Assembly: GCA_000697335.1 (NCBI GenBank)
Contig: JNEM01016396.1
Span: forward strand, 30,887-94,886
Source: Conidiobolus incongruus B7586
Lineage: Eukaryota > Entomophthoromycota > Entomophthoromycetes > Entomophthorales > Conidiobolaceae
Length of the DNA: 64,000 nt
Direction of reading: 5' to 3'
The translations under genes and the position numbers were made by a program. Position 1 is the stretch's first letter; each line of letters starts with the position of its first letter. Positions 25,348 to 38,756 of the stretch are shown piece by piece. The notes beneath the pieces were generated by a model. It was given only the letters and a program-made list of their open reading frames with translations, was not told the origin of the DNA and did not search any database.

Positions 25348-26310
25348 CTAATTAGATAAGTTATGCAACTAGATTAAAATTAGTGGAATTTAATAAAGCA
25401 ATTTTTTAACAAATACCTTTTGATTTTCTTCCAAAGAATCTCTTAAAGCATTCTGTAGTTTTAAAAGCTTGGACTCGGCTTCTTCAAATTTCAATTTGTA
25501 AGAATGAAGTTCTTCATTTTCTTTCAAAGATTCTTGTAAAGCGGACTCTAGTTCCTGAATTTTAACCTGACTTTGATTGTACATACATTGAATGGTTTGT
25601 AAACTTTGATTCTCTTCTTCCAATTCTTCAATTCGCTTCTTCAATTCAAGAATATTAAATCCTTGGTCTAACTTATCTTGAACTGACTGTTCTAAAGTTA
25701 AGATATCTTCCATCTCCTTCTCATTTTGTTGATACTCTTCCAATTCTTTGTTTTTCGATTTAATCTCTGATTTTAAATATTGAATAGTTTGCTCAGCCGC
25801 AAATAATTTCATTTCTAATTCTTGACTCTGATTTTGAGCATTATTGGATTGAGCTAATTTAATTAAAATTATCAATTTTTTAATTTTATTTAATTAATCA
25901 TAAGTATACCCTAAATATAAAACTACAATTAGTTAATTGGTGATAAATCAAAACTAAAAATATAGATACAATTTGGTTTCTATCAGTTTCCAAGCCTAAT
26001 AAGCATCTAAAAATTAATACTCAATAAAATTGATATATAGATATATTTTGCCTTTGGAATATTGTTTAATATCCTTTAAAATATTTGAATTTGAAGTGAA
26101 ACTCTATATTTTACAAATCAGGGTTAGTTAAAAATTCTTATTAAAAGGATTAAATACCAAACCTTGTTTGAGCTCTTATTTGAAAGTACACTTAAATTAG
26201 GAGATTTTAAACTTGATAGCTCATTCTATAAATCAAAGTTTAAATTAATATTGTATGGATAAATTTGATAAAATAATATCTACTTGAATTGGAGAATTTT
26301 CGTTTGACAT
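25348..26310 (-). CDS. Coiled-coil protein of unknown function
   Basis: I do not recognise this protein. The proposed start at 26310 gives MSNENSPIQ, then an intron, then an S/N-rich exon ending SVLSNKSSNK. A longer intron follows, to an acceptor near 25842 that continues SQELEMKLFAAEQTIQYLKS. Most of the product is one long coiled coil with heptad spacing of leucines and many E, K and Q (ELKKRIEELEEENQSLQTI, QVKIQELESALQESLKEN, LQNALRDSLEENQK). A last donor after EENQK could join a short exon ending LHNLSN at 25348. The total is about 190 residues with no enzyme motif. The N-terminal exon structure and the last exon are inferred from splice sites only. Confidence 0.5.
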
Positions 26311-27122
26311 TTTTATATGCTAAAATACTAATAAAATTTTTAAACACCGAAATTTTAATAATAATTTTATAAAAACCAAAATGACGTTACATTTGTTGGG
26401 TATTTATATTCGTATTAATCCCATAAAATTTTGGATTTTTTCAATAAAATAATGCTGTAAATCAAATGAATATTGAATAAATATAAAATTTTGAAATAAA
26501 TTATATTTTGTATATGATTTTTTTATAACAGTAGTTGTGATTCATAAACATATAACATTAACACTCAATTACCTAATAGAATATCTCACCAATTGATTTT
26601 ATATTGATTAATTCTATAGATTAATTTTGAATAACAATATTTAGAATAATAACATTATGTTTATTTAGATTGTATTTGATCTTAGATAATTCATTTTAGT
26701 GGCACTATTGTTAGAAATATCGTTCTAAATTTACAAAACATACTCTTATATACTAATATACTTTGTACTTTTTTGAATTTTAGACTTATTTAAAAAATTC
26801 AGTCAAAATTATAATTGTAGTTTAATAATATAGATGATTAAACAAAGAAAATTAATATATTGATTTAAAATCGAGCTATCGCAATATTCCATCTATAAGA
26901 TTTTTAATGAATATCATTGTCATCAAAAAATAATAAATATTAATACATTATATTAAACACAACATAACAATGTAAAGATATTTTTTTCTATTTTTTCAAT
27001 ATGTATTAATTCTGAAATTATAAAGTGAAACCCATAATCATCTTTAAATTCAGTTAATTTATAAATATTGGTGAGGAATTAAATTATATTATAATGAATC
27101 GATTTGCTGAAATAAATTTAAA
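26311..27122. other. Divergent intergenic region (coiled-coil gene / cyclin-Q gene)
   Basis: Both flanking genes point outward, so two promoters should lie here. It is AT-rich with no defined motif. Confidence 0.45.
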
Positions 27123-28191
27123 ATGAGAGAAGAATCTGAAAAAGCTAATATTAAGCATAATTTTATCAAATTAAGTCCTTTAGCCTTTTTGAGTGAGTGT
27201 ACCAGGTTGCTAGAATTGTAAATTTGAATTTAAATCTTTTCTCTTTTAAGTTTTGTAGGCTAATCGTTACATTATAGGCCTTTTGACACCAGTTGTTATT
27301 GTATTATATTGTTCTTTGGATATTTAAAGGTCAAAAACAAAAAATGTGATCAATACATGAGCGATTATGTAAATATTCTCAATTAAATTACTTTTAATAT
27401 TTTATACAGCTAATTTCTGTTTTTAGCTAGCTATTGGTTCAATTATAAACTTAGTTTGTAAAATCAATAATATCGATAGAAATATTAGAGATATTGTGAA
27501 CGTATCTTATCAGTATATAGCAATATTCACCAAGTTTATATCGATTTATTTTATTCGTTTTTAGTGTACTACATCCCAACTCTGAATTCTTACCCATGGA
27601 ATCTGTAGGCTATTTCTTATCACAATGCTATTATATGAAATATTTATGAATAATTTAGACATACTGGAAATTGAGAGATTCTTTAATAGAGTGTGAAATG
27701 ATTATATGTAGATTTTTAAAATTCAATTTCGAAGTAGAATTACCTCATCATTATTTAGAAGATTGGTCTTCCAATCTATTATTGCAAACTGGTGATAATA
27801 CTCAAGGTATTTTAAATTTTCAGACATACATTATTTATATTTGAAAATCGATATTGGTAGAACTCTCTGAACATTTGGATATTATTAATGCAGCTTGGTA
27901 CTTTGCTAACGAGAGGTAATACAATTCCATCATTTTCTATTTTACTAAACATTAATATATCGATATATTTAGTGTCCAATGTGAAGATACTATTACCAAT
28001 TATAGTGCACTGTCAATTGCCAAAACTTGTATTTATTTAGGACTTCTAGCTAATTTCGATACAGAGAATCAATTATCAATAGTAATTAACTCAAATTATT
28101 ATATTTTAATTTTTATCAACATCCTATATAGTGGTTTTCACAATGGAATGAAGATGAAAAGGAACATTTTGAAGGTAATTTTGAAAATTAA
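27123..28191 (+). CDS. Cyclin-Q-like (CCNQ/FAM58) protein
   Basis: Cyclin-Q-type proteins activate CDK10-like kinases in animals. No long open frame marks this gene, because it is cut into about seven short exons. The assembled product reads FLSECTRLLELPFDTSCYCI, FGYLKVKNKKCDQYMSDY, LAIGSIINLVCKINNIDRNI, RDIVNVSYH, TYWKLRDSLIECEMIICRFL, KFNFEVELPHHYLEDW, LSEHLDIINAAWYFANES and ALSIAKTCIYLGLLANFD. It ends WFSQWNEDEKEHFEGNFEN. These correspond in order to both cyclin boxes of human cyclin-Q (for example [21 protein letters not shown]). Splices used include GAATT|gt at 27217 with exon 2 from 27278, CA|T before VLHPNSE, and AG|T before VQCED. The length is about 250 residues, as in the family. 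Confidence 0.75.
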
Positions 28192-28373
28192 CTGAAAATT
28201 TGGGAGGAATAACAAACTTTTAAATTAATTGTAAAATATAAATGCGACATAATTTCAAATATATTCTATATGACCTTAGATGCTTTTTTTGCTATATTAT
28301 TAAAATTAAAGAATTTCACTTGCAAAAACTATAATGAAAAGAATATAATTTAAACCAATTTATACTGAATAAT
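28192..28373. other. AT-rich spacer
   Basis: It lies between the cyclin gene and the 3' end of the RNA gene on the other strand. Nothing is recognised. Confidence 0.4.
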
Positions 28374-28839
28374 AAAAAAATTAAATATTAGTCATATGAT
28401 GGGAAATAATCTTGTCAATCACTCAAGAAACTGCGATTACCACGCTGAATCAAGAAGTCACATTGGAGAACACCCATTTCCTGAACTGGGTGGTTGTGTT
28501 CCTTTCTGTCACTGAGTCATTCCTATCCATAAAAATCAACAATGAAAGCTAACATAAGATTATCACGAACTAATAAACATATCTTTTTTATTTTCATTCC
28601 AAAAGCATCTAGTCTCTAAGTTTTTCTCGTAATCCTCACAAAAGTGTAGAGTCGTGACGAACATGAGATATTTACTTTACACGAAGAACTCAATTTACAG
28701 TAAGCCATTTTCATCTCGTTTGATGAACCCCACTAATTTCCCGTAACTCTGTGGTAACCTATTGTTTACCACTGGCGATTCACCGGTTAAGCTCTAAAAG
28801 TCTATTCCTCCCACAATTACATTTGTCACATATTAATTT
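28374..28839 (-). ncRNA. Structured RNA gene, probably RNase P or RNase MRP RNA
   Basis: A 460-base island is clearly richer in G and C than its flanks but has no coding frame. Read on the minus strand, the ends pair (AAATTAATAT at 28839-28830 with ATATTTAATTT at 28388-28378). A run of seven T follows immediately, as a polymerase III terminator. Inside is a CR-I-like sequence GGGAAATTAGTGGGG (28742-28728), close to the yeast RPR1 segment GGGAAATTCGGTGG. Its ATTAGT can pair with ACTAAT just before the 3' end (28392-28387), as P4 pairs CR-I with CR-V. A 7-bp hairpin (28772-28751) sits before CR-I where P3 belongs, and another strong hairpin lies at 28466-28503. P versus MRP is not decided, and no CR-II/III motif was identified. 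Confidence 0.5.
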
Positions 28840-28884
28840 GTAAATTAAATGATGATATTTTTAATCACTGATTTTTGAAATATA

Positions 28885-29915
28885 TCAATAATTTTCAAAA
28901 TCACGTTATATACGAAAAATTTTATATAAAAATTTATTGTCAAATTTAATCATGTTTTAATTAAATAATGATTATCAAAAAATTTATTATATTATTATTA
29001 AAACTCAACCATATACCAATAAAATCTTTAAATTTATAATCAATTAATAAAGATAATATCTTATCCAAAACTCCCATTTATCACTGGGTTTATGATATCA
29101 AAATTGGAAGGCAAATTATCCAAAATTTATCAAAATTTACAAAGCTATTTTTTATTAATACTTTTCTTAATAATAGAAGATATCGTTGGGTTTTATAATA
29201 TGTTTTGGAAATAAAGATTGTTGTTAGAAAAGCACTTGTAATATAATTTAGTCAATTATTTATTAATCCTGTTCTTTAACATATTGGGACTGTATGTCTT
29301 AAAACCTACTGTTGAGACATTGTAGCAAAATATTCAGAAAACTTCACCTTGTTATTCTTATCACTTTGGGGTTTAATAATTCATTCAGTGAGTGACATAG
29401 GTTTTGGATAAATTTTAATAAAGGAGCTAAAGAGTATCTTTTGATTATAAACTAACAATTTCACCATGAACAAGAGGTAATGTGAACTTAACTATTGAAT
29501 CTAGACAGTTAGATATTTTTGAAATACAACAATAGAATAAAAAATATTAAAAAACACTTATTTGTCTAGTGAGTTACTAAAGTACTTTAATGTTGATTAT
29601 ATAAGAGTATTATATATATTAAACTTGAAACTTAGTTTAATAAAAATATGAAATAGATATACTATAATTTAACTAAGCATTAAAAAAAGTTATAATAATT
29701 AGAACTAAGTAAAACCAATTATAATATAGCTAAATACTAAAACTTTATTTTAATTCATTGTAATTAATTAATCATAAATTATATAGATAATTACTTAATT
29801 AGAAATATTAGATTAAACTAAAGTAATATTTTTCATAAATTTTAATAAACAGATATAAATTATTATAATATATTATAATAGTAAATACTCTTATTTAAAT
29901 TTTGAAAATAAAAAT
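28885..29915 (-). mobile_element. TIR element family R1, copy F (partial, reverse orientation, with insertion)
   Basis: Both ends are missing compared with copies A and C, but the interior aligns in reverse orientation over several hundred bases. An unrelated segment of about 350 bp, richer in G and C, interrupts it at about 29175-29535. I could not identify that insert. Confidence 0.5.
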
Positions 29916-30477
29916 TGAATATATATAATACTAGTTGCAAAAATTCTTATATTTCTTATTTTAGATAATTGATATTAAACTCTGAGATACACATGATATT
30001 ATATTATGAAATAATTAAAAATATTGATAAATGCAGATTCTTTATAGTAAATTATATAGATTTATTTGACAGATATTTTGTTGAGATAATGATAACATAT
30101 ATAAGAAATACAAGGGAAATAAAATGATGTTAATTGGTGTGAAAAATACAGAAAAATAGTATGTGCTGTCAACAAAAATAAAAATGTAAAGGAATGTAAA
30201 TGGAGGAAAAAATGAAATTAATCGAAATAAAATAAAGAGTTAAAAATAATAAATAAAATTTATATGTTTAAATATCTATAGAGGGTAGTTGTTAAAAAAA
30301 GATAAGAACTTAATTAAAGTTACCAAACAATATATGTTTGTCAATGGCCAGTGATTAGAGAGAAACTTTGGTATTATGATTTGTTGTTCTACCAGTTTAT
30401 TGGACCAGAAGATAGTTTTATGTTTGATCACAATATGTGGAAATTGCAAAAGGGAATTTGATAAAGTAAAAGTAAAT
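29916..30477. other. AT-rich spacer downstream of uS11
   Basis: It contains the 3' flank of uS11. No gene is seen. Confidence 0.4.
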
Positions 30478-31223
<746 letters not shown>

Positions 31224-31503
31224 GTTTCAAGTGTGTATGGTTGGGTCAAAAGGAGGGTAGTTCCGTTGGGTAGACCTAACAAAGAGAAGGTTTGATTGAT
31301 TATTACTTTCCCAATATGATTTTGCAACTCGATTTTTGATTGGGTAAAATCTCAGTCATTAATTCAGAATTAGTATATATCCCATAATATTCTTTTTTAT
31401 CCTTTATTTCGCTTTTTGACTTAAATAAAATCAAATTCCCATTATTCAAATCTAATAAATTTGTTTTAATTTAATCAATTATCAGTAATTAATTCAAATA
31501 AAA
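31224..31503. promoter_or_regulatory. Bidirectional promoter region of uS11 and RPB9
   Basis: About 280 bp separate two outward-facing start codons. The sequence is less AT-rich than most spacers, with T-rich stretches but no motif I can name. Confidence 0.45.
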
Positions 31504-31959
31504 ATGGGCGATAATTATACTGATTATTTCGGTTCTGAAGTTTCTGATGAAGAAGTTCGTCAGGATCACCGTGATGTTTCTTTTGAGGATTCTTATGAAG
31601 ATACTAGATTTTGCCGAATTTGTAAAAATATAACTTATCCAAAAGAAAACAAAGAAACACAAACTCTTTATATGGCTTGTCGTCATTGCGATTTCCAAGT
31701 TAAAGCTAAGGATTCCAGAGTTTTTTATCATCAAATTCAATATGTTCCACCTTCTATGGTTGAGTCTATTGAAGAAGAAATTACTGATGGTACACTTCCT
31801 ATCACTGATAAAAAACCATGTCCCAAGTGTAAAAGTACTAACGCAGCATATTTTCAATCTCGCTCTAGAAGACCTGACTCAACAATGGCTTTAAATTATG
31901 TATGTTTGAATAAGGACTGTAATTGGAGTTGGACTTCAACTGGTAAACCAGTCATATAA
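31504..31959 (+). CDS. RNA polymerase II subunit RPB9
   Basis: Rpb9 is a zinc-binding subunit on the lobe/jaw of RNA polymerase II, with roles in start-site choice, fidelity and elongation. The 151-residue product is intronless. The first zinc site is RFCRICKNITYPKEN with a second CxxC in YMACRHCDFQ. The second is a TFIIS-like ribbon, KPCPKCKSTNAAYFQSRSRR through NYVCLNKDCNWSW. An acidic N-terminal extension of about 33 residues (SDEEVRQDHRD) makes it longer than the 122-residue yeast protein. A Pol I or Pol III homologue (Rpa12, Rpc11) would have the catalytic DE motif at the ribbon tip; here the tip reads RRPDSTM, which fits Rpb9. Confidence 0.93.
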   Translation: MGDNYTDYFGSEVSDEEVRQDHRDVSFEDSYEDTRFCRICKNITYPKENKETQTLYMACRHCDFQVKAKDSRVFYHQIQYVPPSMVESIEEEITDGTLPITDKKPCPKCKSTNAAYFQSRSRRPDSTMALNYVCLNKDCNWSWTSTGKPVI

Positions 31960-34105
31960 TTATCCATTCTATTTCAGTTTTATTCCTATTGATTTTGCTA
32001 ATTTCAATATTCTTATCGCTCCAAAAACTTGAAAATGTAAAATTATTCTTATATATTATATTAAACTTAAAAAACACACTTTATACTAACTCAAAATTAT
32101 TTTTTTTAATATCTTTATTTTCTTCGTTTTTATTTAATATAATTTAATATATAATAATTTGTTATTGATGCATTTACCAATATACCAAATCTTATTTATT
32201 AACTTATATAAATTACTAAATATTGATAAAAAAATATTTCTATTTAATTTGATTAAAATAATTTTATATATAACAATATTGCAGTTAGAATTTCCAAGTG
32301 TTTAATGTTCAATATTAATAATATTAATTTTATTTAAATTTTTATAACTAATTAATACTCAATAATATTGAATGGAATAATTACAATTTTTCAAAAAATA
32401 TATATTTGATAATATAATGATAATTTCTGAATTATTGAATTATTTATAATATAGTTAAAATATTGCTAAGGTTTTTGAAATATATTGTAAATCATTTTAT
32501 TATGTTTATTTGAAAATTGGTATTTATCTTTAATATTGATGAAATATTTTAATAATAAAATAATAGTTTTAATTGTACTGAAATATTTGATATACCTTAT
32601 TAAAGTATTGAATGAATTCTATAATATATAAAAAACCATTTATATTAGGTATTAAATTTAAACTATTAATGCCATAATAAATTATCGTTATATCAAATGA
32701 TTGGAATAATTATTCCATAATAACTATTGAACCAAAATAATATAAATTTATTAACAGTGGCTCGAATAAAACAAAAGGAAGAAATAGAACAATAATGTAT
32801 TTAATAATAATAATAATAATAATTGAAATTCACTAAAATATTGGGATCAATGATTAAATTAAATTCGAGCAAATATTATGAATATTACGACTATGTATTA
32901 TGTTTAAGTTCTAGAGCATTATTTAATAATTATTCATACTTATTAAAATTTTTATTATTTCATCTAAATATAATTGAATTGATTTTATATTTAATATGGA
33001 GTATTATACCTGATAGTCTTTTAAGAAGTTACGATTTATACTTTTATTCTAAGTAAATTAAATATTGATAAATTAAAACTAGAATGAATTATTGAAAATT
33101 TGATAAATAGTAGATAGTTTTGCTTAACTATTTATATTATTTATAGGATATAATATGTAAATTAGGATTTAGTTAATGTTTCTATTACTTTGACAGTTAT
33201 TATATCAAATTCACAATATTTATGAATTTTCAATTTATTTGATGAGATTTAATAGTTATGCTCCAACAAACTCACAAATTTAATCTTCAGTTTGGATCAG
33301 ATATTAAAGTTTTGGAATTATATACTATTCATCAATATGTTTATGGAATTGACAGCAGATAAACCGTTTTAATTCGTTAAATATTTATTTTTGTTAATAC
33401 ATAATTGTTCTATGTCATTTATTCATTGTAATAGATATAAAAATTTATTTAATATTTTCAAGAATATTAACATTATAAATAAATCAAAATTGTTTACAAA
33501 GATTACTGTGATTTATATTACAATAATACAAATTGGATTTTATTACTGGTTAAAATTTCCCGAATCTATTTATTAATTTGGTGTTTTAATATATATATAT
33601 ATATATATGTCAATTCTAATTAAAATATCCAACACTAAATATAGATAGAACTTTATAATTATAAAATAATCTATCATAATGAATAGTTCTATATATTTTT
33701 CACATTTTTGTAACTTATTTTCTTCTCATATCGTTTAGACTCACATTTTTTAATTATAATATTAAAATAATATATTTTCCTAGTATATACACGATATAAG
33801 TTTTTGTTATTAAAAATAAAAATATACATTAATCTAACATTGTTATCCACATCATTATATAAATGATAACTTTTTATGTAAATGAACTTTTTTTAAAAAA
33901 TATAATCTAATAAAAAAGTATTATTAAAAATTTGAATTAAAATTTTTATTAAATATTATAATAAATATAAATTTGAAAAGGTTTTAAATTAGTTAAATCA
34001 TATAAATAATTATTTAAATCAATTTAATTATCGTTTTTATTTTAATATTCACTATTTACAAATATTATATAATATTTATATTAATAATAATCCAAAATCT
34101 ATTCA
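31960..34105. other. AT-rich intergenic region
   Basis: About 2.1 kb contains a short (ATA)n run near 32800-32822 and a (TA)n run near 33590-33608. Several small open frames occur by chance composition. No gene is recognised. Confidence 0.45.
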
Positions 34106-37100
34106 TTATAGATTATTCGACTTAGATGTATAATTGGGATCGAATATAGGTGCCGATTGAGGTAAATCGAAGCTAATTGGTTGAACGTTGCTAGTAGTTG
34201 GTGGTACTAAAATACTGCTTTCGTTCATGTAGTGTGAGGTTCGCGAGAGCGTATGGTTAGAACGTCTTGAATATGGGTAATTACCAGGGGAGCGCCATGG
34301 CATTTGTGAAAAGTCAGCTGAAGTGTCTGCTCCATTTTGAGTGTAGCAGGTTGGAGGTCGAGATAATTCTGTTTCTGAGTTGAACCAGGACACATGGCTC
34401 GAAGTCATCAGCTGAGTTAGATTTTTTAACGTTATGGGTGAGAGATAGCCAAGAGTATCAAGGTAGTATTGTTTCGAATCATTGCTGTTGGGATCATTCT
34501 CATTACTAATAAGAGTTTGATGTGATGTAAAATTGGTCAGTGTTGTTTCAGTGTTGGTAAATCGCTTATCATGGCTGTTTGAATCAAGAAGTACAGTGGG
34601 TAGTACTATATTGTTTCCACACTGCGTCAAAGCCAAAGTAATCTTCTTGCGCTTTTCCCTTTCGTACTCAACCCATCGCTTCATCACAATGCTTGAAGGA
34701 TCAAATTCTTCATCTTTTTCACTAGCTCCATGTGTATCTTTCCCTTTATCTCCATCAACCATCCTCGTTTGACCCCAAGTAAAATCATCAAAGTGCCAGA
34801 ATGCGTAAACTGGAAGAACAAAATTCCAGATAGGGAGGGATATCAAATAGATCAACATCCACCCCACATAGCTAAGTCTTCTGGAGGTCATGAAAATTAA
34901 GATAGCTGGTAATCCCAGAATAACTGCAAGTAAAATTAATGGAATCACTGGAACAGGGGGAACAAAGATTGCAACGCCAATAAGATATAGTGTGAAAATA
35001 ATTGCAGCAGGGAGAACAACAGTTCCAACCAATTCCATAAATATGACGAATTGCATAGAAAAGCAGAAAGTACCACACAATTCACGAGTGATCATCAGTT
35101 CTAATAAATTATGAACAGTGGAATTGATCCATCTTCTTCGCTGACTTAACAGTACCGAGAGAGTATCTGGAACTATGGTTTTGCATACTGCTTGAGGTAC
35201 AAAGATCAATTTTCTGGTAGGAAATGTTCGCAACATTAGGGTCGTCAAGAAGCGGTCCTCACCAAGTAAAAGAAGGTTCTTTTGATGAAGAGTTTGAACC
35301 ACATTTTCAGAATACTGATTGATGACATCTGGGTTGACGAGAATTGGAACCCAGTCGTCTTGCATTCCTTTTCGTACTTTAATCCTATATGCACAGAAAC
35401 ATCCTGGTAGACATGTAACACCACCGAAGATGGATTCAAATGCTTTGCTTAGATGGTGACTGATATAGTACTCAAATACCTGAATCATGGTCACCCAGCT
35501 GCCAGTCTTGTTTGCGATTTTTGTTTCCCCACAAAGGCCCATGACCTTAGGATCTCTGGAAAAACATGCGATCATTCTAGTCAAAGAGTCTGGATACACT
35601 TTTGTATCTGCATCCACCATCAAAACAGTCTCATAAACGTCAGGAGGTACTTTGGCAACATTCCAAATTGCATTGAACATTTCACTTTCCAATTCAGTCA
35701 TGCGATCATTGAACATTACCTTTTGTAAGAAGCTCATAAGAATCATTTGGCTGTCACGCTTTCCACGATTACCAGGTTTTGGAAGGTTTTGCTCATCTTT
35801 GGTTCCACATTTGACAACTAACACCATTGGAACTCTACCACAGAAATGTGATGGTGATGCTGCAGCGAGCTCAGGATCTTGCTTTGATGGAGCTGGAGGA
35901 TTAGTTTGATAATAATAACCAGCGTATACTTTAGCCATATTTTCCCTTTTTGAATTTTCACCAATAGCGACATATTGATGGGGTTTCACATGTTCTGGAG
36001 GTATCACATAATCTCTCATCAATGACAAACATATATCAGGAGTGGAATCTTTATTCCCAGCTCCTTTGATAATTCCGTCAGCAACAACGAATAAAAGTTG
36101 ATGGCTGTTTGGATAATCCGTATTTGCTAAAGAATCCAAAGTGGATTTAATTCCTTCATAACCCTCTGAATAACATGTAACCAATTGAATTGAGTAAGTT
36201 ATTTGGAATCCAAGACTATGCTCAATGTTCATAGGTTCTATTATTTCTTGATCCTTCAATTTTTTTCCTTTGAAAAAGCGCTTCGTTTTGCTAAATTCTG
36301 AACTGAGCGCTCCTAAGGAATATTTGGAAATTCTATTGGTGTCATTGAGGGGATATGTAATAATATTAGGCATATTAGACGTAGCATCTGATATACTACT
36401 TGGATTCGATGAAAAACATTGATCTTCTTCAGTCCATGTTTCAATTTCTTGGAATCGTAGCAACCGATCTTTATATGTTCGCTCATTTAGCGCTCCCAAT
36501 CTCCAACTGACCACCCATCCAAAGAATACTGCCAATGAAAATTTAGCTACAACTACTCCAATAATGACAAACAGACTCAGCCACATTATCACATCGCTGG
36601 CAATGCATCCTGGAGTCCTTGTATCTAGCATTCCTACTCTTAATAGACTAATAATACATTGAGCTACATTAGGATGCAAGTTTCTGAGGAAGAAACTAAC
36701 ATCTGTTCCAACATATGGCTTGTCCAAATCCATCAGATCAGCTAATACTATCGACATACTTACCGTTCCCCTCAGCCACTTCAGGCGAGACAGGTCTATC
36801 ACATGACTACCAACCACAATTAGTTGATTTTCTCTGCGTTTAATATCCTTCCAAGTGTAGTACATATCACCTACCTTTGGCAGATTCTTACTACTCTTAA
36901 AATTTAATCCAAAGTGGCATGCCGGGTCGGTTGTACTACCCTCAACGGGACCCGAAGAATAGTAATCAATCATGACACAAGGGAAATATCTTGTAGGTTG
37001 ATCAGTATTTTCATTTTCAATAGTCAATACACCGTTACAAACACCTGGATTATTTCTATCAATGGATTGGAATAGGAGTGAAAGGTCTTTTGTTCCCGCG

Positions 37101-38072
37101 TCAAATGATGCATCGTCAAGTTTGAATCCTTCTGGATGCTTATACTTTCCAATATCTACACCAGGATGGTCAAATCTTGAAAAATCATAAACGTAGCCAT
37201 TTATCACAATTTCATTCTCTGTTAAACTTCCAACATGAATCATGCTCGAATGCGCTTGAGCTCCACAGAGAACTTGTTGAATTCCAAAAGTTAGGAACCC
37301 TACCAAGAAACATAATATTAAAATGATGGTAACTAGTGCTACTTTCTCCCTCCATGCCTGCTGAACATTTGGATTAGTATAACCAAAACACTTAAGGATA
37401 TATGGCGGGAAACAGCAAGTGAGCATCCAGCTCGCAAGTTTCCAAAGACCGATCTTCTCACCATCTTGTTGGTTGATGAGCGGATGGTGGGGATGGGAAC
37501 GCATTCTGCTCAATTTATTCGAGCGCGTGGAACCATTTGAAACCCACCTGTGAATTTTCAATTGCTGAGGAGGCGCGTAGGATTTTGATTTGGGATAGTT
37601 TTCCAATGTATTTCTACTCAACTTAAATGAATTCTTTCGCTTCTGCTCCTTGTCCCTTATACTGTCCAATGTATTGAATTTACTTATTGCACTCGTCTGT
37701 TTAATGATTGGAAACGGGTCCGGTATAGCGTTAGGATATTTGGATTTCATATTGAAGAAATAATTGTCACTTGCTGGAGGTATTGGATGCGTTGATTTAA
37801 TACTTTCATTGGGTAAAAATTCTGCGCTTTCATTTGTCGTCAGGTTGGTTTGTTTTGAGGTTGTGCTTTGAGTTTTAGAGTCATTGGAATCTGTTCTTGA
37901 AATTATCGAATCTTTACCTTCTAGAATTTGTTTAATTATTCATGTTATTGCTTATATTTAATATAATGAGAATACCTGGTGAAAAATTTTCATTGATAAG
38001 ATAACCTGAAATATTGCTACTCTCATTATTGGAATGGTTTTTATTCTCTTTGGATTTATTATTACTATTCAT
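34106..38072 (-). CDS. Chitin synthase, class IV (Chs3-like)
   Basis: This plasma-membrane GT2 enzyme polymerises UDP-N-acetylglucosamine into chitin. The gene has two exons: 38072 to about 37975, and a long exon to 34106. The first exon gives MNSNNKSKENK, and the junction reads FSP|EGKDSIIS. The N-terminal membrane region resembles Chs3 (QAWREKVALVTIILILCFLV). A cytochrome-b5-like segment (GSHVIDLSRLKWLRG) lies before the catalytic domain. Catalytic motifs are ETVLMVDADTKVYPDSL, CLPGCFCAYRI, LLGEDRFLTTLML and the signature QRRRWINSTVHNL. Multiple C-terminal helices follow, then a serine/asparagine-rich cytosolic tail of about 180 residues. There is no myosin motor, so it is not class V or VII. 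The total is about 1,300 residues with no disruption. Confidence 0.94.
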
Positions 38073-38689
38073 ATTATTTCAGCTTTTAAAATAAGATATT
38101 AAAATATTTAATAATCAAACAAAAAAGGCGTACACTTATATTATAATAATCCAATTTTTAATCAAAGATCAACTATTAAATAACTCAGCCAAAAAAATAA
38201 GAACACACAATTAAAAATGATAAATAAAAAAATACTTTAAAAATTTCAAAATAAGAGTAAAACAAATAAAAACAAATAAGAAAAATTATTAATCAAATAT
38301 CTGTCATTGATTATATATTTTAAACTTTAATTATATAATAAGATCTGTTATAGTTAGTTAACCTAATTTTCAAATGTTTAAATTCACTATTTTGAAACGT
38401 TAGAAATACAGTAAAACTTGAATTATTTTGTTTTAATTGGAATAGAATCGATGAATGCTTCAATTTCATTGGTCAATTCATTGGGGATTTAATGATTTGA
38501 ATTCTTGTGTACATAGGCTTCAAATCCTTATTTCGAGGACTTGAGCGTGTTCATCCCCACTTTCGTTATTCAATTTAATATAGATTCCTAGTTTTAAATT
38601 TAACAAATTTTAATTAATTATAATATTATCAATTTTTATTAATATTTAAAGTACTTTTGAATTAATATTAAATTAATTGTATTATTTCC

Positions 38690-38756
<67 letters not shown>

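Noticed and set aside
27194-27279. Alternative first intron of the cyclin-Q gene with donor GTGAGT at 27194
   Set aside because: The donor is good, but using it removes the conserved SECTRLLE segment and puts the second exon in a frame that soon stops.
31489-31857. A 122-codon minus-strand open frame
   Set aside because: It is antisense to RPB9, whose zinc-ribbon sequence is unmistakable.
34533-35909. Several plus-strand open frames and one alternative minus-strand frame within chitin synthase
   Set aside because: All are other-frame shadows of the long uninterrupted chitin synthase exon.
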